A DNA stretch of 64,000 nt from Roseobacter litoralis Och 149 (lineage in GTDB: Bacteria > Pseudomonadota > Alphaproteobacteria > Rhodobacterales > Rhodobacteraceae). Below are positions 34,896-43,533 of the stretch, piece after piece. The stretch is taken from the NCBI RefSeq assembly GCF_000154785.2, contig NC_015730.1, positions 2,108,001-2,172,000 of the forward strand, given 5' to 3'. Below the pieces are notes generated by a model that ran no database searches, was not told the DNA's origin, and saw nothing but the letters and a program-made list of their open reading frames with translations. A program made the position numbers and the translations under genes. Positions within the stretch are counted from its first letter, which is position 1; every line of letters starts with the position of its first letter.

Positions 34896-35516
34896 ATGGC
34901 TGACGACAAAGGACCCAGAGACGACCGTTGGTATTTCTCGCTCATGGCGCCGAACACCAAGGGCGACAAATTTGCATGGCTGGACCCGACCTCCATCTAC
35001 ATCAATGGCAAGGCCTATCACGATCTGCTCGACGATCTGTGCAACGATCTGGATGCGGACGAAATAGACGTCGTCGCAGGGCTGGACGCGATGGGGTTCG
35101 TGTTGGCTGCAGGTATCGCGGCGCGCATCGGGCGTGGGTTTTTGCCCATCCGCAAGCCCGGCAAGCTGTGTGTGGACACGGACAGCGCGTCAATGACAAA
35201 CTATTCCGGCCAGACGCAGTCGATGGAAATGCGCACGCCTGCCTTTGCGCCGGGAACACGGGTTTTACTGGTGGATCAATGGGTTGAAACCGGCGGCACG
35301 ATGCATGGTGCGGTGCAGCTTGTTGAACAACAGCAGGGCAAGGTCGCCGGCATGGTCGCCATTGTCATGGAAGAAAACGACAACACCGCTGAATACCGCA
35401 AGAAATACAATTGCGTAACGGCCATTCAGCCCGGCACCGAATGGCAACGCCAAGCCAATGCGCAGTATCTCGAAAGCTTCAAGACATATAAGCCCGAGAT
35501 GGCGTTCCCCGTCTAA
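34896..35516 (+). CDS. Adenine phosphoribosyltransferase-like protein
   Basis: The 206-residue protein has the type I PRTase fold. DVVAGLDAMGFVLAAGIAAR and GFLPIRKPGKL (residues about 58-91) match the APRT base-binding region. The PRPP loop reads VLLVDQWVETGGTM (residues 123-136), whereas classical APRT has two consecutive acidic residues there; the second is Gln here. The enzyme may therefore use an altered base or act in reverse. GGGAGAA precedes ATG 34896. It is paired with the BtpA-like gene and precedes the LysR/Pot-type operon. I do not assign a substrate. Confidence 0.8.
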   Translation: MADDKGPRDDRWYFSLMAPNTKGDKFAWLDPTSIYINGKAYHDLLDDLCNDLDADEIDVVAGLDAMGFVLAAGIAARIGRGFLPIRKPGKLCVDTDSASMTNYSGQTQSMEMRTPAFAPGTRVLLVDQWVETGGTMHGAVQLVEQQQGKVAGMVAIVMEENDNTAEYRKKYNCVTAIQPGTEWQRQANAQYLESFKTYKPEMAFPV

Positions 35517-35705
35517 GGCCGGGGCACGGCGCTCATTCAGCTTGGGGGCGCGCCCGTTTCGGCGTGCCCTGCTTGCGCTGGAAACCGATTGCTGCACGCG
35601 ACGGGCGTTTCGCAAGATACCCGGTCGCGGGGTGGTAACGGGCGTGCGGATATTCAGAACCTTAATGGCTTCTCAATTTGAATTTCCGTTGTTAATGTGG
35701 CTCGC

Positions 35706-36590
35706 ATGGGCCCCATCAACCTTCCGACAGAGCTTTTGCGCGCTTTCATCACCGTTGTGGAAGTTGCGAGTTTTACCCGTGCTGCGGAAATACTGGGGCG
35801 CACGCAACCTGCGATCAGCCTGCAGGTCAAGCGGCTGGAGGAGTCGGTCGGCTGCACGCTGATCGAGCGTAAAGGCAAGGAAATATCCCTCACCGAACGC
35901 GGCGAGGCGCTGGCGATCCATGCCCGGCAGATCCTGCGGCTGAACGATCTGGCAATGGCGCAGTTCGAACGACCAAACCCTCTGGCCAAATTGCGTGTGG
36001 GCCTGCCGGTGGATTATGCGGTCAACGCGCTGCAGTCCTGCCTGACCGATGTCGTCAAACAATACAGCGACATCCAGATCGAGATACGTTGCGATCTGTC
36101 CAAACATCTGCTGTCGGCCATGCGCAGCAATGACATTGATATCGCGGTAGCCCTGTTTGACGGGGATGATCAGCAGTTCCTGTTCCGCAATTGGAAGGAA
36201 CAGCCCACATGGGTCGGGGCCACGGATTTTGAAATTTGCGGTCAAACCGATATCCCGCTTGTCGTGCACCCCTATGGTTGTGTCTACCGGGACCGGATGG
36301 CGACCGCATTGAAACTGGCGGGGAAAAGCTGGCGCATCGCATATTCAAGCCCGGGGATTGGCGGGCTTCAACGCGCGGTTCAGGATGGGCTCGGCCTGTC
36401 TTGTCTGACCGCGCCCACGGTTCAAAGTGGTATGCGCAAATTTACGGAACAAGACGGCCTGCCCGTCCTGCCGCCCCTGCACATCGGCTTGTTTGCGCGC
36501 CAGACACAATTGGGCGCGGGCGGATATGCGGCGATTGATGCGATGGTCACAACGCTGGAGGCGCATGCATCGGGCACGCAATCTGGATAA
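35706..36590 (+). CDS. LysR-family transcriptional regulator
   Basis: The 294-residue LysR protein has its helix-turn-helix at residues about 18-45 (ASFTRAAEILGRTQPAISLQ, then VKRLEESVG) and an effector-binding domain starting near LRVGLPVDYA. GTG 35697 is an alternative start three codons upstream; neither start has a clear ribosome-binding site. It is on the same strand as the Pot-type importer and heterocycle-degradation genes that begin 147 bp downstream, and is probably their regulator. Confidence 0.88.
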   Translation: MGPINLPTELLRAFITVVEVASFTRAAEILGRTQPAISLQVKRLEESVGCTLIERKGKEISLTERGEALAIHARQILRLNDLAMAQFERPNPLAKLRVGLPVDYAVNALQSCLTDVVKQYSDIQIEIRCDLSKHLLSAMRSNDIDIAVALFDGDDQQFLFRNWKEQPTWVGATDFEICGQTDIPLVVHPYGCVYRDRMATALKLAGKSWRIAYSSPGIGGLQRAVQDGLGLSCLTAPTVQSGMRKFTEQDGLPVLPPLHIGLFARQTQLGAGGYAAIDAMVTTLEAHASGTQSG

Positions 36591-36666
36591 GCGCTCATTA
36601 TGCAAGCATATCAACGATAAATTTCACAAAATCTGCATTTTACAATAGCATTCTTTCAAACACCGA

Positions 36667-36719
36667 CCGAACCTGAAGTTCGGCAAGACAATAATGGCTC
36701 TTTTGTTGAAAAAAGAGCA
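36667..36719 (+). promoter_or_regulatory. Two inverted repeats upstream of the Pot-type operon
   Basis: CCGAAC (36667-36672) and GTTCGG (36678-36683) form a perfect palindrome with a 5-base spacer. A second element pairs GGCTCTTTT (36697-36704 region) with AAAAGAGC (36711-36718), forming a hairpin of about 8 bp just before the binding-protein start. The first could be a LysR binding site; the second could be a 5'-UTR hairpin or a lysR terminator. Neither role is proven. Confidence 0.45.
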
Positions 36720-36737
36720 TCCAACCGGGAGACGACG

Positions 36738-37877
36738 ATGACTAAGACAACACCAGGATCATTCATGAGCGCACCAAGCCGGCGCCAATTGCTCAAGGCG
36801 GGCGGTGCCGCTGTGCTGAGCACGCCCTTTGTGAGCCGTGCATGGGCCTCAACCACCGAGATCAACATGCTGGCGTGGTACGGACACGGCGAGCCGGATA
36901 TCGTTGCGGAATACGAAGCTGCCAACAACGTGAAATTCGTCCCCAAATACTATGCAGGGGGTGACAACATGCTGGCGCTGATCGCGCAGTCCCCGCCGGG
37001 CACTTACGATCTGATCCTGTCGGACGCGGAGTTTGTGCAGCAGCTCAACCTCGCGGAATATATCGAAGAGATGAACCCCGGCGACTATCCGCTGGACGAT
37101 ATGCTGCATGAGGATTTCACACAATTTCCCGGCCACTGGGCCGATGGCAAGATGTATTCCATGATGCTGCGTGGCGGCCATCTGGGTGTGTCTTACAACA
37201 CGAATTCTGTGTCTGCCGAAGAAGCGGAAAGCTACGCCTGCTTCTGGAAACCGGAGCTTGAGGGTAAGGTCGGTCACTTTGACTGGCACCTGCCGACGCT
37301 GGGCATGATGAGCCTTTATGACGGCAATGGCGCAAACCTGTGGAACCTTGATGATGACCAGTGGGACAAGGTGCAGGAAACCACCATGAGCCTGCGCAAA
37401 CAGGTCGGCGGTTTCTTTGATTACGGCGGCACGTTCAACGGTCTCAAGAACGGCGAGATGCAGGCGATGGTCGGCATCGGCGACTGGATCACCGGCGTTC
37501 TGGAGAAAGACGGCGCACCGGTCGCATCCGTGATCCCGAAAGAAGGCGGCATCCAGTTCACCGAGAGCTATTCCATCGGCAAGGGCAGCGAAAAAGTGGA
37601 AGAGTCCAAGAAATTCATCCAGTATATGATGTCACCTGCAGGTCAGGTGAAATCCGCGCAGATGGCGGCATATCCGGGCTTCTGCGTGACCAAGGCAGGT
37701 CGCGCCGCCCTGATTGAAGCGGACCCGGCCGAAGCACAACGCTCGCATCAGATTGACGGTGATCCACAAGACCCCATCACGCTGATCAAAGAGGGTCGCA
37801 TCCATTACCGTGACATCCCACAGCAGCAATCGCTGGAGGATTGGAACGACTTCTGGTCCGAGTACAAGAACGCCTGA
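36738..37877 (+). CDS. Spermidine/putrescine-type ABC importer binding protein
   Basis: The 379-residue PotD-like protein carries a Tat signal (SRRQLLKAGGAAVLSTPFVS; twin Arg at 15-16). Its mature part has EINMLAWYGHGEPDIVAEYE and PPGTYDLILSDAEFVQQL, characteristic of the PotD/PotF group. GGGAG precedes ATG 36738. It is the first gene of a run of importer and enzyme genes extending to 42 kb. PotD-type proteins bind diverse cationic or heterocyclic amines; from context the ligand may be a nitrogenous heterocycle rather than a polyamine. Confidence 0.9.
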   Translation: MTKTTPGSFMSAPSRRQLLKAGGAAVLSTPFVSRAWASTTEINMLAWYGHGEPDIVAEYEAANNVKFVPKYYAGGDNMLALIAQSPPGTYDLILSDAEFVQQLNLAEYIEEMNPGDYPLDDMLHEDFTQFPGHWADGKMYSMMLRGGHLGVSYNTNSVSAEEAESYACFWKPELEGKVGHFDWHLPTLGMMSLYDGNGANLWNLDDDQWDKVQETTMSLRKQVGGFFDYGGTFNGLKNGEMQAMVGIGDWITGVLEKDGAPVASVIPKEGGIQFTESYSIGKGSEKVEESKKFIQYMMSPAGQVKSAQMAAYPGFCVTKAGRAALIEADPAEAQRSHQIDGDPQDPITLIKEGRIHYRDIPQQQSLEDWNDFWSEYKNA

Positions 37878-37901
37878 GCAACCGCTGAGAGACGTCAAAG
37901 A

Positions 37902-37921
37902 GGGCGGCCCGCGGGTCGCCC
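37902..37921 (+). terminator. Intercistronic hairpin after the PotD-type gene
   Basis: GGGCGGCCC (37902-37910) pairs with GGGTCGCCC (37913-37921) at 8 of 9 positions with a minimal loop. There is no T-run. It sits between binding-protein and permease genes, as does the hairpin at 19075, and likely adjusts stoichiometry. Confidence 0.55.
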
Positions 37922-37948
37922 CCCTTCCCCAAAGAGTGCGAAAGCCCC

Positions 37949-38812
37949 ATGTCATCCAAACCCGAGACGCGACCGAATATCTATGCGCTGACCTGGCGCC
38001 TGCCGATCATCTTCTGGCAATTCATCTTCTTTGTCGGGCCTGTCCTGTTCATGGTCGCAATGTCGTTTTTCCTCGTGAAAAACTACCGCATGACCGAAGC
38101 GTTCGAATTTGTGAACTGGTCCAGAATGCTGTCGCGTGGCTATTTCTGGGACAGTTACTGGTATACGGTCTTCATCGCCTCGGTTTCGACCGTCTGCGCG
38201 ATGTGTATCGCATTTCCCGCAGCCTTTGCTTTGGCCTTCCGCGCCTCTGAAAGCACGCGTCGCTGGGCGATTTTTCTACTGATCATTCCTTTTTTCACCA
38301 GCTATCTGGTGCGCACCTTTTCTTGGTTCGTGATCCTTGCGGAAAGCGGCGTGCTCAACGCCATGCTGGGCACGATCGGCCTTGGGCCCTACACGATGCT
38401 GAACACCAACTTTGGCACCTTGGTCGGATATATGACCCTGACCCTGCCCCTCGTTGTGATCCTGCAAACCGTCACCATGGCCAATATCGACAAGAACCTG
38501 ATCGAAGCGGCCCGTAACCTCGGCTGCTCGCCGCTCAGAACGATCTGGCAGGTGATCATTCCGCTCGCCAAGACCGGCCTGATCATTGCCGCGATCTTTT
38601 GCTTCATCCTGTCGTTTGGTGATTTCGTGGCCCCGTTTTACCTTGGCGGATCACAGGAACCGACCCTGCCGATCCTGATCCTTGATACGACCAAATCGGG
38701 TCAGCAATGGCCCCGCGCCGCTGTGGTCGCCATCATGATGATGCTCACGTTGTTCGCCATTGCCTTCACCGGCATCGCCTTGGCCTACCGCAAAGGAAAG
38801 GGCGCGAAATGA
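37949..38812 (+). CDS. Spermidine/putrescine-type ABC permease, PotB type
   Basis: The 287-residue permease has six hydrophobic helices, the first at residues about 20-45 (WQFIFFVGPVLFMVAMSFFL), and the EAA coupling loop DKNLIEAARNLGCSPLRTIW followed by QVIIPLAKTG. It is 71 bp after the PotD-type gene and overlaps the next permease gene by ATGA. It forms the heterodimeric channel with that partner. Confidence 0.92.
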   Translation: MSSKPETRPNIYALTWRLPIIFWQFIFFVGPVLFMVAMSFFLVKNYRMTEAFEFVNWSRMLSRGYFWDSYWYTVFIASVSTVCAMCIAFPAAFALAFRASESTRRWAIFLLIIPFFTSYLVRTFSWFVILAESGVLNAMLGTIGLGPYTMLNTNFGTLVGYMTLTLPLVVILQTVTMANIDKNLIEAARNLGCSPLRTIWQVIIPLAKTGLIIAAIFCFILSFGDFVAPFYLGGSQEPTLPILILDTTKSGQQWPRAAVVAIMMMLTLFAIAFTGIALAYRKGKGAK

Positions 38813-39603
38813 AACAAAGCCGTTCCCTGAACTTTGCCCTCGCCCTTTATGTCGCGCTGATCTTTGTGTTCGTTTTTGCGCCGATCGTGTTCAGCATGAT
38901 CTTCTCCTTCAACTCGCAACGGTTTCCGACCATCCCGCTGGGCGAATTCACCACCGAGTGGTACGCAAAAATCCTTGCGGACCCTGATGTCTGGGAGGCC
39001 GCGCTGAACAGCCTGATCGTGTCTTGTTCGACAGCAGTCATCGCGACCTTTCTGGGGTTCAGCACGGCCTATTCCGATTTCCGCTATGGTTTCCGGTTCA
39101 AGGGCCCCTATCTGGCGCTGATCCTGTTGCCGCCGACCATTCCGTTGATCATCATGGCGCTGGCGATGCTTGCGTGGTTTTCCAAGATCGGCATGTCCGG
39201 GCAGCTTTATTCGATCATCATCGCGCACAGCGTTCTGACAGCGCCTTTTGCCATGGCCGTGATCCGGTTGCGCCTCAACCAGATGGACCCTGATCTTGAA
39301 TCCGCCGCGTGGAACCTTGGCGGTTCAGAATGGCAGACCATGCGTCATGTCATCGTGCCTTTCTGCAAGCCTGCGATCTTTTCCAGTCTCTTTCTGACAG
39401 CCGCGGTTTCCTTTGATGAATTTGCCGTCTCATGGTTCGTCTCGGGCCTGAACAAGACACTGCCCGTTGTCGTGCTCGAAATCGTTCAGGGCAACATTGA
39501 CCCGCAGGTCAACGCCATCGGCACATTTGTTTTCCTTATCTCAATGACCCTTGTTGTGCTGGCGCAGTTGTTTTTCGCCAGTCGCCAAATGAAGAGCACT
39601 TAA
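38809..39603 (+). CDS. Spermidine/putrescine-type ABC permease, PotC type
   Basis: The 264-residue permease begins with an N-terminal TM helix (LALYVALIFVFVFAPIVFSM) followed by the PotC motif FTTEWYAKI. The EAA loop is DPDLESAAWNLGGSEWQTMR, then HVIVPFCKPA. The frame is open upstream, but ATG 38809 overlaps the PotB stop and starts at the TM helix, so I use it. Together with PotB and the ATPase it completes the importer. Confidence 0.92.
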   Translation: MKQSRSLNFALALYVALIFVFVFAPIVFSMIFSFNSQRFPTIPLGEFTTEWYAKILADPDVWEAALNSLIVSCSTAVIATFLGFSTAYSDFRYGFRFKGPYLALILLPPTIPLIIMALAMLAWFSKIGMSGQLYSIIIAHSVLTAPFAMAVIRLRLNQMDPDLESAAWNLGGSEWQTMRHVIVPFCKPAIFSSLFLTAAVSFDEFAVSWFVSGLNKTLPVVVLEIVQGNIDPQVNAIGTFVFLISMTLVVLAQLFFASRQMKST

Positions 39604-39605
39604 TC

Positions 39606-40691
39606 ATGAACAAACCACTGGTTGTCTTTGACAAAGTAAAAAAACACTTCGGCAATTTTGTCGCCGTGAAGGAACTGGATTTCGAAATCCGCGAGGGTGA
39701 GTTTCTGGCGATCATGGGTCCATCGGGCTGTGGCAAGACCACCACCCTGCGCATGCTGGCCGGTCTGGAGGCCCCGAGCATGGGCGAAATCCGCCTTAAT
39801 GACCGGGTCATGAATGATGTCGCCCCGCATGAACGCGACACACCGCTGGTCTGGCAATCGCTGGCGCTTTTCCCTTTTCTGACCGCGCGTGAAAACGTGG
39901 AATTCGGCCTCAAGATGCGCGGCGTCGACAAGGCAGAGCGGCGTGAGCGCGCCCTGAAGTGGCTGGACAAGATGGGCATTCTGGAATTCTCCGACCGCCA
40001 TATCTCGACCCTGTCGGGGGGGCAGAAACAGCGCGTCGCCCTTGCGCGTTCGCTGGTGATGGAACCGCAGATCCTGCTGTTGGACGAACCGCTTTCGGCG
40101 CTGGATGCACATCTTGTCATCCGCATGCAGGCTGTCCTGACGGACCTGCAGCGCGAACTGGGCATCACCTTTGTCTATGTCACCCATTCGCAATCCGAAG
40201 CTTTTGCCATGGCCGACCGGGTCATTATTATGGGCAAGGGCGAGATTGCGCAGATCGGCACGCCAAAGGACATCTACCGCGAACCCGCCAACCAGTTTGT
40301 TGCGGAATTTGTCGGGCGCAACAACATCCTGTCGGGCAAGGTGGCATCAGTGGACGGCGACACGGCGCGCATCACCACGCAATCCGGGGCCTTTACCGTG
40401 CCCACCAATGAGGTGCATCTCATCGAAGGGCATGATGCGAGTTTCGTGATTTCAGCCGACCTCGTCCATATCGCCAAGGATGAACCGGCCGAAGCGAACA
40501 ACGCCTTTTGCAAGCTGATCTCCGAAGAGTTCGTGGGCTCCATGGTCACGCTCTTTCTTGAGGATGCGCAGGGTCATGAGTTCAAGGTACAGATGCAGGA
40601 ACGCGAACTGTCGAAGTTCGATCTGCACAGTGGCGATGAAATCTGGCTGTCATGGGACACGCAGAGCGCGCATGTCCTGAACCAGAGCTGA
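39606..40691 (+). CDS. Spermidine/putrescine-type ABC ATPase, PotA type
   Basis: The 361-residue ATPase has Walker A MGPSGCGKTT, the Q-loop WQSLALFPFLT, signature LSGGQKQR, Walker B ILLLDEPLSALD and the switch His in YVTHSQSE. A C-terminal TOBE domain (residues about 240-355) starts with EFVGRNNILSG, as in PotA. It begins 3 bp after the PotC stop and is followed 4 bp later by the deacetylase gene, so transport and metabolism are tightly coupled. Confidence 0.93.
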   Translation: MNKPLVVFDKVKKHFGNFVAVKELDFEIREGEFLAIMGPSGCGKTTTLRMLAGLEAPSMGEIRLNDRVMNDVAPHERDTPLVWQSLALFPFLTARENVEFGLKMRGVDKAERRERALKWLDKMGILEFSDRHISTLSGGQKQRVALARSLVMEPQILLLDEPLSALDAHLVIRMQAVLTDLQRELGITFVYVTHSQSEAFAMADRVIIMGKGEIAQIGTPKDIYREPANQFVAEFVGRNNILSGKVASVDGDTARITTQSGAFTVPTNEVHLIEGHDASFVISADLVHIAKDEPAEANNAFCKLISEEFVGSMVTLFLEDAQGHEFKVQMQERELSKFDLHSGDEIWLSWDTQSAHVLNQS

Positions 40692-40695
40692 CAGC

Positions 40696-41589
40696 GTGAT
40701 CCGCAACCCGATCCCCTGGCCCAATGGGGCAAAATGTGCCGTTGCGATCAGCTTTGACATGGATGCGGACAGCCTGATCCATATCGCCAAACCCGAAGAC
40801 GCCCATGAGCGGCTCTATCCCATTTCGATGGGGCGCTATGGGCCGATGGTCGCCCTGCCCCGCATTCTGGATACCTATCGTCGCCTCGGTCTCAAACAGT
40901 CGTTCTTCATCCCCGGCTGGTGTCTTGAGACATACCCGGATGTGGCCGAGGCCATTCTGAAAGACGGTCATGAGATTGGTCATCACGGCTATCTGCACGA
41001 GGACCCGGTCAAAACGCGCGGCGCGCAGCGGGAATGGTTTGAACGCACGCTTGATGTCCATCTGCGCATTTGCGGACAAAAGCCGCAAGGGTACCGCGCG
41101 CCTGTCTATAACATCACACAGGAAGTGGTCGATCTGATGATTGAGCACGGGATGCGCTATGACAGTTCCATGATGGCGGATGACATTCCCTACCGGTTGC
41201 AGACCGCCAATGGGGTGCTCTATGAAATGCCGGTGCATTGGGGCACGGATGATTGGCCCCCCTTCGCCCATTACGATGAAATCGGGTATATGATGCCCGT
41301 CGCCGGGCCCTCGCACGGTCTCAGTGGTTTTTGGGAGGAGTTCGAGGCGCAATACGACGCGGGCGGGTTTTTCATGCTGATCATCCATCCATTTCTGACC
41401 GGACGTCTGGCGCGCTGGAAACAGGTCGAGGCGTGGATCACCCGGACACGCGACACGCGGGACGTCTGGTTTGCAACGCTGAGCGAAATCGCCGATCATA
41501 TGGACACATTGCAACGGGACGGCATCTGGCACCCAAGTGTCGAGACGCTTCCCTATTATCAAGGTCCGGTTTTGGGTCAAAAGGAATGA
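40696..41589 (+). CDS. Polysaccharide-deacetylase-family hydrolase (PuuE-like)
   Basis: The 297-residue protein has a NodB-type catalytic domain: AVAISFDMDADS (metal-binding Asp pair, residues about 16-27), HEIGHHGYLHED (His pair, about 93-104) and GYRAPVYNI. It lacks a signal peptide, so it acts in the cytoplasm and is unlikely to deacetylate a polysaccharide. Cytoplasmic members such as PuuE hydrolyse cyclic amides (allantoin). Placed 4 bp after the importer ATPase and directly before a cytosine deaminase gene, it is a good candidate for ring opening of an imported heterocycle. The start is GTG 40696. The exact reaction is unknown. Confidence 0.85.
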   Translation: MIRNPIPWPNGAKCAVAISFDMDADSLIHIAKPEDAHERLYPISMGRYGPMVALPRILDTYRRLGLKQSFFIPGWCLETYPDVAEAILKDGHEIGHHGYLHEDPVKTRGAQREWFERTLDVHLRICGQKPQGYRAPVYNITQEVVDLMIEHGMRYDSSMMADDIPYRLQTANGVLYEMPVHWGTDDWPPFAHYDEIGYMMPVAGPSHGLSGFWEEFEAQYDAGGFFMLIIHPFLTGRLARWKQVEAWITRTRDTRDVWFATLSEIADHMDTLQRDGIWHPSVETLPYYQGPVLGQKE

Positions 41590-41594
41590 CAGAT

Positions 41595-42038
41595 ATGAAT
41601 GACGCCGATATCCGCCTGCTGCGCATCGCCTACGACGAGGCAAAAGCCGGTTTTGACGAAGGCGGCTGCCCCATCGGCTCTGTTCTGGCGCGCGGTGGTG
41701 AGGTCGTGGCACAGGGCCGCAATCAAAGGGTGCAAAAGGGCGATCCGATTGCTCATGGCGAGATGGACGCGCTGCGCAAGGCGGGCCGTCAGAAGAGCTA
41801 TCGCGACACGACGCTTTATACCTCGCTCAGCCCCTGCATGATGTGTACGGGCACGATCATTCAATTCGGTATCCCCCGCGTTGTGATTGGTGAAAACAAG
41901 AACTTTGGCGGCAATGAGGACTTTCTGCGCTCCAAAGGGGTTGAGGTCATCGTGGCAGATGATCCCGATTGCATCGATTTGATGCAGCGTTTCATCACCG
42001 AGAAGCCCGAACTCTGGGCCGAGGACATTGCCGAATAA
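41595..42038 (+). CDS. Cytosine deaminase of the fungal (FCY1/CDD-fold) type
   Basis: The 147-residue zinc deaminase has AHGEMDAL (His54, Glu56) and SPCMMC (Cys81, Cys84), the zinc and proton-shuttle set of the cytidine-deaminase fold. It resembles yeast cytosine deaminase along its length: GGCPIGS near the start, TTLYTSLSPCMMCTGTIIQF with GIPRVVIGENKNF, and the acidic C-terminal ending PELWAEDIAE, comparable to the WFEDIGE tail of the yeast enzyme. Most bacteria instead use the unrelated CodA amidohydrolase. The likely reaction is cytosine (or a 5-substituted cytosine) to the uracil. AAGGA lies 9 bp before ATG 41595; ATG 41586 is an alternative start. Confidence 0.88.
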   Translation: MNDADIRLLRIAYDEAKAGFDEGGCPIGSVLARGGEVVAQGRNQRVQKGDPIAHGEMDALRKAGRQKSYRDTTLYTSLSPCMMCTGTIIQFGIPRVVIGENKNFGGNEDFLRSKGVEVIVADDPDCIDLMQRFITEKPELWAEDIAE

Positions 42039-42309
42039 CCCATGACATCCGAGTTCGGGTCGCACATGGCAAAACCCGCTGCGGTGCGAACATATCGTTA
42101 CGCATCATCGGCAAACGGGCAAAACGCGCGCAGGTCATGATCTGATTGCACAATGTCCTGCATCTGGCAGACCTGCCCTGCGCGCTCAATTCCACCAGCT
42201 GAGCCCGCAGCATATATCTGCCAAGACCACCAAATTTACGGTTGACGGAACCTGCCCCGGCCACAATACTTAGCGCACAAACTAAATTCAATGCTACGGG
42301 GATAAAACC

Positions 42310-43380
42310 ATGACGACATTGGTACGCAACGCCTGGTATGTCGCTGCCTGGTCTACAGAAATTGACGATGAGCTGAGACGCTTTGTTATTCTGGGCGATC
42401 CGGTCTTGCTGTTCCGCCGCACCGATGGGCGCGTCGCAGCGCTTGAAGATGTTTGCCCACACCGCCAACTGCCGCTGAGCATGGGCAAACGCATCGGCGA
42501 TACGGTGCAGTGTGGATACCACGGGCTGACCTTTGATACGGACGGAAAATGCGTGCGCGTGCCCGGACAGGACCGCATCCCCCTATCCGCCTGCGTCGAT
42601 GCCTATCCCATCGAAGAGCGCAGCGGGATCGTCTGGATCTGGATGGGCGAGCCGGAACGCGCCAATCCCGACGACATCTTTGATTTGCCGCAGTTTCACG
42701 ATGACAGCTGGCACATGCACCACGGCGGCGCGCTGCATATCGAATCGAACTATCTGAATGTGGCCGAAAACCTCGTTGATCCTGCGCATGTGAGCTTTGT
42801 GCATGAAACAACGCTGGGCAATTCCGCTTCCGAGAACGTGCCCGTGCATGTTTCAACCGAAGGTGAAGAGATCATTGCATGGCGCTGGATACGCGACTCC
42901 GAGCCGATCGGTTTCTTCAAGGCATTTGGCGGCTTTACCGGCAATGTGGACCGCTGGCACTATTACCATCTGCGCCTGCCCTGCACCGCCTATATCGACT
43001 TTGGCTCTGCCGATGCGACCCGTGAAATCGCAGAGGATGACCGCGACAGCGGCACCCGTATTCTGGCCCTGCATTTCATGACACCGGTAACGGAGACCTA
43101 TACAATCGACCGCTGGATGCACCTGCGCAATACCGCGGTCGGCTCCGATGAGGCCTCTGACAAGATGGATGCACTGTTCGAGATTGCCTTTGGTGAAGAC
43201 AAGGAGATCCTTGAAGCGGTTCACATCGAAGAGCAACGCCCGCGCAAGCGTCGTCCGATCCGCCTCGCGATTGATCACGGGCCCATGGTCTACCGAAAGC
43301 GCATCGCCGAAATGCTCGAACGCGAGCGCACCGATGATGCGTCAGCGCCCACCAATGGGGCCTACGTCATCCATAGTTGA
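42310..43380 (+). CDS. Rieske non-heme iron oxygenase, VanA-type
   Basis: The 356-residue oxygenase component has a Rieske centre, CPHRQ (Cys49, His51) and CGYHG (Cys68, His71), and a mononuclear iron site ENLVDPAHVSFVH (His160, His165, with the bridging Asp157). The overall layout is that of VanA/DdmC-type aromatic demethylases and hydroxylases. It needs a reductase and possibly a ferredoxin, but none is adjacent; the ferredoxin at 32827 is the only candidate in the window. GGGGATAA precedes ATG 42310. It is separated by 271 bp from the deaminase gene and may have its own promoter. The substrate is unknown; hydroxylation or demethylation of a heterocycle is my inference. Confidence 0.9.
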   Translation: MTTLVRNAWYVAAWSTEIDDELRRFVILGDPVLLFRRTDGRVAALEDVCPHRQLPLSMGKRIGDTVQCGYHGLTFDTDGKCVRVPGQDRIPLSACVDAYPIEERSGIVWIWMGEPERANPDDIFDLPQFHDDSWHMHHGGALHIESNYLNVAENLVDPAHVSFVHETTLGNSASENVPVHVSTEGEEIIAWRWIRDSEPIGFFKAFGGFTGNVDRWHYYHLRLPCTAYIDFGSADATREIAEDDRDSGTRILALHFMTPVTETYTIDRWMHLRNTAVGSDEASDKMDALFEIAFGEDKEILEAVHIEEQRPRKRRPIRLAIDHGPMVYRKRIAEMLERERTDDASAPTNGAYVIHS

Positions 43381-43533
43381 TAGCGTCCGCAGGCGTGCGG
43401 GCACCGCAGCCCGCGCGCCTGCGATGGCGGTAAGGTGCTGCTTGCCAAGCGCCAAATCGCGCGTTTACTGATATGACCGCGCGGCATGAAAGCGGCAAGG
43501 ATCACGAAAACTGAACACTTCAGGGGGTTTCAC

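Noticed and set aside
36738..40691. Firm assignment of the Pot-type importer to spermidine or putrescine
   Set aside because: PotD-family sequence similarity does not fix the ligand, and the adjoining genes concern heterocycle chemistry rather than polyamines.
42150..42250. A tRNA-like string on the minus strand (CTCAGCTGGTGGA)
   Set aside because: No acceptor stem, anticodon arm or T-arm could be folded around it.
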